Source: Kiritimatiellia bacterium
Lineage (GTDB): Bacteria > Verrucomicrobiota > Kiritimatiellia > RFP12 > UBA1067
Reading direction: 5' to 3'
Assembly (NCBI GenBank): GCA_016302985.1
Contig: JAEDMN010000011.1
Coordinates: forward strand, 1 to 27,700
Length of the DNA stretch: 27,700 nt
In this document: positions 23,848 to 27,700 of the stretch, in pieces
Layout: each line of letters begins with the position of its first letter
Numbering within the stretch: the stretch's first letter is position 1
The notes under the pieces: model-generated
What the model saw: only the letters and a program-made list of their open reading frames with translations
Told to the model about the DNA's origin: nothing
Databases searched by the model: none
Program-made: the position numbers and the translations under genes

Positions 23848-24884
23848 TTCACGCGCTGCTCCAACAGAGAGGACAGGCGCCGGACCTCGCGTTCGGCGGC
23901 CTGTCGCCGTCCATGCTCGTACACGGCGAGAAGCACCGCCAGCAGCAGCGCGCCCATGGTCGCGAGCAGGACGCAGCCGATGAGCCAGTGCGGGAAGCGG
24001 ATGCGCAGCGTCACCTCGTTCGTCTTGTTCTCGGCCGTGACCACGCGCAGCGGGTTCGCGCGTTCGCGCCAGGGCGGACAGCGCCGCGCCGCGGGGTCGT
24101 CCGCGAGGAGCTCCGGCAGGATCCGCCCCCATTTCGCGTCGAACGGGGCGAGCAGGTCCGCGAGCTTCGCGCCCGGCGTGTACCAGACCTGCGTGAGCAG
24201 GCGCAGCAGCATGACGCCGACGGAGTAGTAGTCGGAGGCCGGGCTCTCGTCCGCGCCGCGGGCGAGCTCGGGCGCGAGGTAGAACGGCTTGCCCATGACC
24301 GGCTTGCCGTCCCGCACGAGCGTCGTCATCGTCTGCTCGAGCTCGGCGCGCAGGTCGCGCGGCAGGATCTTCGACACGCCGAAGTCCGTCAGCACGGCGC
24401 GGCCGTCGGACCCGATCAGCACGTTCTCGAGCGTCAGGTCGCGGTGGACGATCCCCTGCCCGTGGATGTAGGCGAGCCCCTCGCGCAGGTCCTCGTACCA
24501 GTTCGCGACCTGGTCCTCGTCGGCCTCGCCGGACGCCATCGCGTCCTTCAGCGAGCAGGGCCGTCCCTGGGGGTCCAGCACGAGGTCCATCACATAGAAG
24601 GCGATCCCGGTCGCCGCGTCGACGTCCATGTCGTAGACGCGCACGACGCGCGGATGCGAAAGCCGCGCGAGCAGACGCCCCTCGACGCGGAAGCGCTTCG
24701 CCAGAAACTCCACGTCGCCGTGGTCGAGGGTGAACGCCTTCAGGGCGAACCGCGACCCAAGACGCTCGTTCTCGACTTCGTACACCTCGGCCATGCCGCC
24801 CTTCCCGAGCGGCTTGACGACGCGGAACGGTCCGATCCGCGCCCCCGGCGCGAATGCCGGAGTCCCATGGGAGCTCTCTGCCAT
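23844..24884 (-). CDS. Membrane-anchored Hanks-type Ser/Thr protein kinase
   Basis: A 346-residue protein. The kinase domain shows the glycine-rich loop LGKGGMAEVYEV (~26-37), Lys49 in FALKAF, catalytic loop HRD147-149 with Asn154, DFG 167-169 and YLAPELARG. The catalytic-loop residue usually Lys in Ser/Thr kinases (HRDLKxxN) is Thr here (HRDLTLEN), so activity may be altered. One membrane helix lies at about 300-322 (WLIGCVLLATMGALLLAVLLAVY), followed by only ~24 charged residues, so there is no extracytoplasmic sensor domain. ATG at 24884 is preceded by a -10 only 7 nt away and by no ribosome site. It opens the operon kinase-sigma-metallopeptidase-thioesterase. Phosphorylation of the overlapping sigma factor is the obvious hypothesis. 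Confidence 0.9.
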   Translation of the reverse strand: MAESSHGTPAFAPGARIGPFRVVKPLGKGGMAEVYEVENERLGSRFALKAFTLDHGDVEFLAKRFRVEGRLLARLSHPRVVRVYDMDVDAATGIAFYVMDLVLDPQGRPCSLKDAMASGEADEDQVANWYEDLREGLAYIHGQGIVHRDLTLENVLIGSDGRAVLTDFGVSKILPRDLRAELEQTMTTLVRDGKPVMGKPFYLAPELARGADESPASDYYSVGVMLLRLLTQVWYTPGAKLADLLAPFDAKWGRILPELLADDPAARRCPPWRERANPLRVVTAENKTNEVTLRIRFPHWLIGCVLLATMGALLLAVLLAVYEHGRRQAAEREVRRLSSLLEQRVK

Positions 24885-24891
24885 GGGGCAT

Positions 24892-24900
24892 ATTCTACCA
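24892..24900 (-). promoter_or_regulatory. Promoter of the kinase/sigma operon
   Basis: TGG-TAGAAT (24900-24892), then ATGCCCC and the kinase ATG. The predicted mRNA is leaderless or begins within 1 nt of the start codon. It lies in the 24-bp gap after the membrane-protein pair; no good -35 is seen. Confidence 0.55.
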
Positions 24901-24908
24901 CAACGATC

Positions 24909-25619
24909 CTACCCGCGCGTCGCGACGGACCACAGGTGCTGCAGGAAGAAGCACCTGCCCTGCGGTTCGCGGTCGCCGCCGAGCAGCGGCCGGACGAACG
25001 TGGCGGCCTGGAGCGCGACGACGACGAACACGACCAGCCACGCGCCCATGCCGACCGGCGTCCCGAGGATCTTCCGTTCGCACGCGCCCAGCAACGGGCG
25101 CTGCAGGGAGAACACCGCGACGCCGGCCAGCGCGCAGCTGAACCAGACGAAAAAGACGAGCGACTCCGTCGAGACGGCGAAGAGCCAGAGCACCGGCGCG
25201 AGCGCGGCCATCACGCAGCCCAGCGTCGCCGTGCAGGTCAGGCCGAACGCGGCCAGGCGCAGCGGCGCGAGGCGGCAGCCGCTCATGCACGCGAAGACGT
25301 ACAGCGTCGGGAAGCAGAGGGCAAAGGCGAAGAGCACGATGCCCGGGAGCTTGAGCGCGTCCCATGCCGCCACCGTTCCGTCCACGAACGACCCCAGGGC
25401 CGCGCCGAAGAGCGCGCACCCGCCGGCCGTCACGCCGGCCAGGAACAGCAGTACGGGCGCCACGCGGTCCATCCGGCAGGCATAATCGAGGAACCCGCCC
25501 GGTTCGCGGAGGACCTCGCCAATGCCGCAGCGCGTGACCTCCTCCGCGGGACGCGAAGGCGCGACCTCCGACGCGGCGACATCGGGGCGGGACGGGACAT
25601 GGGGCGGGACGGTGGTCAT
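24909..25619 (-). CDS. Multi-pass membrane protein, second of a paralogous pair
   Basis: Encodes 236 residues. The first ~50 are soluble and proline-rich (MTTVPPHVPSRPDVAAS...), followed by five or six hydrophobic helices. The segment WDALKLPGIVLFAFALCFPTLYVFACMSG and the final ALQAATFVRPLLGG correspond to AAKLPLVFLGT and VGCQGGWMLRPLVGSP in the upstream gene, so the two are related. This K-L-P-x-L-F ... Q-x-x-W-x-L-R-P-x-x-G pattern belongs to a broadly distributed bacterial membrane family of unknown role that I know only as hypothetical. ATG overlaps the stop of its partner (ATGA). It ends 24 bp before the kinase gene. No function is proposed. Confidence 0.8.
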   Translation of the reverse strand: MTTVPPHVPSRPDVAASEVAPSRPAEEVTRCGIGEVLREPGGFLDYACRMDRVAPVLLFLAGVTAGGCALFGAALGSFVDGTVAAWDALKLPGIVLFAFALCFPTLYVFACMSGCRLAPLRLAAFGLTCTATLGCVMAALAPVLWLFAVSTESLVFFVWFSCALAGVAVFSLQRPLLGACERKILGTPVGMGAWLVVFVVVALQAATFVRPLLGGDREPQGRCFFLQHLWSVATRG

Positions 25620-26278
25620 GGCAAGGCTCCTTTATGTACGAGATGGGGGATGATCTGCTTGAATAGCGATTCGAGGAAGTTCCCCTTCAGGGCGTCCGCG
25701 CGCAGGAACTCGACGGCGATGTTGGGGCTCCCGACGAGCGGACGCAGCATCCAGCCGCCCTGGCACCCGACGACCGCGAACGCGGCCAGCCAGAGCGCGA
25801 GCATGAGGCCCAGCCGGCAGCTCGCCGGCACGCGAAGGCGCAGCGCGCGGACGAGGCTCGCGACCCCCGCGACGCCGGCGGCGCCCAGCACGCAGATGTG
25901 CACGCCGAGCAGACAGGCGTGCGCGAAGCGCATCTCGTCGGGCGTCCCCGCGTCCGGCGCGCCCGAGAAGACGAGGAACAGCACGACAGGGGCGACCGCG
26001 ACGAGAATCGCGCCGGCGACGCCCATCGCGGTGAAGACCGCGTCGAGCACCTCGCCGTAGCGCAGCCCCGCGCCCGCCAGCAGCCCCGCCATCCAGCAGA
26101 ACACCGACACGACGCACGTCGTGCCGAGGAAGACGAGCGGCAGCTTCGCGGCCCCGTAGGCCGCCATGAGCGGAGACCGCCATGCCGCCAGCACCGCGCC
26201 GTAGACCGCCGTCGCCAGCGCGACGGCGAAGGTGAGCCGCGCGATCCGCACGAAAAGCTCCCAGTTCTCCCGTTTCAT
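25616..26278 (-). CDS. Multi-pass membrane protein, first of a paralogous pair
   Basis: Encodes 220 residues with about six hydrophobic segments. It carries MAAYGAAKLPLVFLGTTCVVSVFCWMAG and, near the C-terminus, FAVVGCQGGWMLRPLVGSPNIAVEF, motifs shared with the gene it overlaps downstream. No enzyme signature or signal peptide cleavage site is visible. No ribosome site or -10 element is apparent before ATG at 26278; just upstream is the hairpin that follows the metallo-hydrolase gene, so expression may depend on read-through. Function unknown. Confidence 0.8.
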   Translation of the reverse strand: MKRENWELFVRIARLTFAVALATAVYGAVLAAWRSPLMAAYGAAKLPLVFLGTTCVVSVFCWMAGLLAGAGLRYGEVLDAVFTAMGVAGAILVAVAPVVLFLVFSGAPDAGTPDEMRFAHACLLGVHICVLGAAGVAGVASLVRALRLRVPASCRLGLMLALWLAAFAVVGCQGGWMLRPLVGSPNIAVEFLRADALKGNFLESLFKQIIPHLVHKGALP

Positions 26279-26285
26279 CGCACGG

Positions 26286-26321
26286 GAAAATGCGCGCGCG
26301 GCGTCCCGATGACACCGCGCG
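26286..26321 (-). terminator. Hairpin after the metallo-hydrolase gene, likely terminator or attenuator
   Basis: Minus-strand CGCGCGGTGTC (26321-26311) pairs with GACGCCGCGCG (26305-26295), 11 bp with one G-U, around a 5-nt loop, then CGCATTTTCCC. The T run is short, so termination may be partial. It ends 8 nt before the next start codon. Confidence 0.55.
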
Positions 26322-26344
26322 AGGGAAAAAAGATGAAAAATCCG

Positions 26345-27355
26345 CTAGCAGATCCGGTCGCCCCAGAGGGGCATGAGCGCCCTGCCGCCGGCCTCCTCCA
26401 CGTCCCGCACCCGGGCCAGGCCCTCCTTGAAGGTGAAGCGCCAGCGGTCGCGGGCGTGGCCGAACTCCTGCAGGTGGCCGATGACCGTGAGCTTCGGCGC
26501 GAACTTCCGCACGCCGAGCGAGGGCTTCATGCCGCAGTACGGATGCACGAGCCAGAGGTCGGGCTCCGGCGCGGGATTGAGCTTGTCGATGTTCTGCGAG
26601 TCACCGGTGTGGTAGAGGCGGAAGTCGCCGATCTCGATCTCGAAGGGCATCGTGTAGTCGATCAGGTAGGCGTTGTGGTCCGAGACCGTCGCCTTGACCT
26701 TCACGTCGCCGAAGACGAACTCCTTCGGCCCGCGCGTGAAGCCGCCGGGGTGTTTTCCCCGGTAGTGCGCGCCGTAATTGTCGACGAAGTTGTTCACCAC
26801 GGTCTTGCCCTCGTGTCCGTTCATCGCGTCGTAGAACGGGCGCGTGTAGTGGTCGCCGTGGTTGTGCGTGATGAGCGCGAAGTCCAGCAGCGGCGCGAAC
26901 CGCGGTCCCTGCCGATGGCAGAGGTCGATCGAGAAGAGCCTCTCGGCCGTCTTCACGACGAAGCCCATGTTGTAGACATACCAGACCGCCGGACGCGCGC
27001 CCGGGGCCACGGTCGTCGCCTGCACCTCGGCGAACACCTTGTCGAACGCGCGGTCGTAGCGCGCCAGCCCCGGCAGACGGGCCTGCACGGCGTCGCGTTC
27101 GGAGACGGGCATGTCCGGCCCCGCGTCGCGGAATGCGGAATAGTCCTGCGGCGTAACGGCGTCGATCTCCTTCTGGATGGCGTCGAGGTCGCGCGCCCCC
27201 GCTTCACCAGCCCCCGCTCTCACACCGTCCATCCCCGCCGTCGCAACACCCGACACCATACCCGCGCCACCCGGCACCGTCGCCGTCACCTCGCCTTGAA
27301 GCGCCGTCGCCGCGGTTGCGACCAGCCCCGCCCCGATGAACTCCCTACGCGTCAT
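26345..27355 (-). CDS. Exported metallo-beta-lactamase-fold hydrolase
   Basis: Encodes 336 residues. The N-terminus MTRREFIGAGLVATAATALQG is a twin-arginine signal (R-R-E-F-I), so the enzyme is probably exported folded with its metals. The metal site is THNHGDH (His164, His166, Asp168, His169), with further ligands likely in VSDHNAYLID and YHTGDSQNID. The C-terminal part (HPYCGMKPSLGVRKF ... GHLQEFGHARDRW) also fits the fold. It resembles the UlaG/RomA-like branch of unspecified hydrolases more than true beta-lactamases. AAAGGAGTG lies about 6 nt before ATG at 27355. Residues 22-55 are low-complexity Gly/Ala, probably a linker. Substrate unknown. Confidence 0.85.
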   Translation of the reverse strand: MTRREFIGAGLVATAATALQGEVTATVPGGAGMVSGVATAGMDGVRAGAGEAGARDLDAIQKEIDAVTPQDYSAFRDAGPDMPVSERDAVQARLPGLARYDRAFDKVFAEVQATTVAPGARPAVWYVYNMGFVVKTAERLFSIDLCHRQGPRFAPLLDFALITHNHGDHYTRPFYDAMNGHEGKTVVNNFVDNYGAHYRGKHPGGFTRGPKEFVFGDVKVKATVSDHNAYLIDYTMPFEIEIGDFRLYHTGDSQNIDKLNPAPEPDLWLVHPYCGMKPSLGVRKFAPKLTVIGHLQEFGHARDRWRFTFKEGLARVRDVEEAGGRALMPLWGDRIC

Positions 27356-27450
27356 GCAGCCACTCCTTTAAAATCTTAAATCGTCGGACTCATTGAATTG
27401 TCGCACACAGGCCCATTCTAGAGGAATCCCCCACCTCGGTCAAGTCCGCC

Positions 27451-27470
27451 GTTCCGAAGCGAAATCCCGC
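27451..27470. repeat. Palindromic repeat family, copy 2
   Basis: GTTCCGAAGCGAAATCCCGC, the core shared with the other copies being CGTTCCGARGCGAAATC. Confidence 0.5.
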
Positions 27471-27488
27471 ATCATCCGCCCACCCTTC

Positions 27489-27525
27489 CGACTTCACTCT
27501 GCCCCGTTCCGAGGCGAAATCCGAC
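27489..27525. repeat. Palindromic repeat family, copy 3
   Basis: The core CGTTCCGAGGCGAAATCC begins 55 bases after copy 2 and is preceded by GACTTCACTC, which resembles the left flank of copy 1 (GATTTCACTT). Confidence 0.5.
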
Positions 27526-27553
27526 GACGTCCTGCCATCCTGCATCCCGGGTT

Positions 27554-27574
27554 GCGCGCCGGCCTCCGGCGCGC
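27554..27574. repeat. Perfect 9-bp GC hairpin
   Basis: GCGCGCCGG and CCGGCGCGC flank a CCT loop. It resembles the hairpin at 8477-8499 and has no adjoining T run. Confidence 0.5.
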
Positions 27575-27580
27575 GGACCG

Positions 27581-27615
27581 GACTCGTTTCGGACCGTTCC
27601 GAGGCGAAATCGCAC
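27581..27615. repeat. Palindromic repeat family, copy 4
   Basis: TTTCGGACCGTTCCGAGG, then CGAAATCGCAC; nearly identical to copy 1 at 8801-8836 some 19 kb away. Confidence 0.6.
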
Positions 27616-27700
27616 GTCCACGCCCGCCGCCGTCCCGTCCGGCGCCCTCACGCCGCCTTTCCGTTCCGCGCCCGAAGCCCCGCCGCCCCCGCGAGCCAGT

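Larger units (their letters stand above)
27356..27700. other. Intergenic region without a recognisable gene
   Basis: No credible frame on either strand. Next to the metallo-hydrolase gene it holds that gene's ribosome site and an AT-richer stretch (27370-27420) where a promoter is expected, with TAGAAT and TAAGAT as weak minus-strand -10 candidates. The rest is dominated by the palindromic repeats and a GC hairpin. Confidence 0.6.

Noticed and set aside
27440..27620. CRISPR array
   Set aside because: Only three copies, with unequal spacing (55 and 90 bases), imperfect and palindromic; no cas genes.
1..27700. tRNA or rRNA genes, prophage or insertion sequence
   Set aside because: No cloverleaf, rRNA core sequence, transposase, integrase or phage structural motif was seen in any gap or frame.

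Overview
The window is G+C-rich bacterial DNA with every supportable gene on the minus strand. Gene content points to the PVC superphylum, most likely a Kiritimatiellota/Lentisphaerae-type, possibly gut-dwelling, polysaccharide degrader. The clues are a long GreA with a large extra N-terminal region (as in Chlamydia), a dksA-lspA pair, a Hanks kinase overlapping an ECF-type sigma gene, a GH2-like lipoprotein with a non-canonical active site, and a 3059-residue secreted SGNH esterase. The taxonomic call is inference; there is no rRNA or other phylogenetic marker here.

Layout in transcription order (right to left). 27700-27356: no gene, but three copies of a short palindromic repeat and a GC-rich hairpin. 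27355-26345: Tat-exported metallo-beta-lactamase-fold hydrolase, followed by a hairpin. 26278-24909: two overlapping, mutually similar multi-pass membrane proteins. 24884-22444: a four-gene operon of Ser/Thr kinase, ECF-type sigma factor, small zincin metalloprotease and YiiD-type thioesterase. 22292-13113: the giant esterase, built as a tandem duplication of a ~1518-residue unit (one SGNH domain plus four copies of an unrecognised module). 12992-8874: GH2-like lipoprotein. 8743-8505: a promoter and terminator enclosing a strongly structured RNA of about 227 nt with no evident protein, my best candidate for something undescribed. 8359-6956: glucuronate isomerase (uxaC). 6865-2617: greA-like, dksA-like, lspA, miaA as a tightly packed cluster. 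2601-895: Na/Pi cotransporter. 845-1: class II fructose-bisphosphate aldolase, cut by the window edge.

How it fits together: the esterase and the GH2-like lipoprotein carry export signals and would remove acyl groups and sugars from a complex polysaccharide, while UxaC takes up the uronate branch inside the cell. The kinase/sigma operon looks like a membrane-tethered signalling module. greA and dksA place two RNA polymerase secondary-channel factors next to each other.

A second theme is promoter architecture. All eight promoters I could place have an extended -10 (TG-N-TANNNT). In four of them the -10 ends only 6-9 nt before the start codon, which predicts leaderless or nearly leaderless mRNAs. 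Two promoters are also fused to the intrinsic terminator of the upstream gene.
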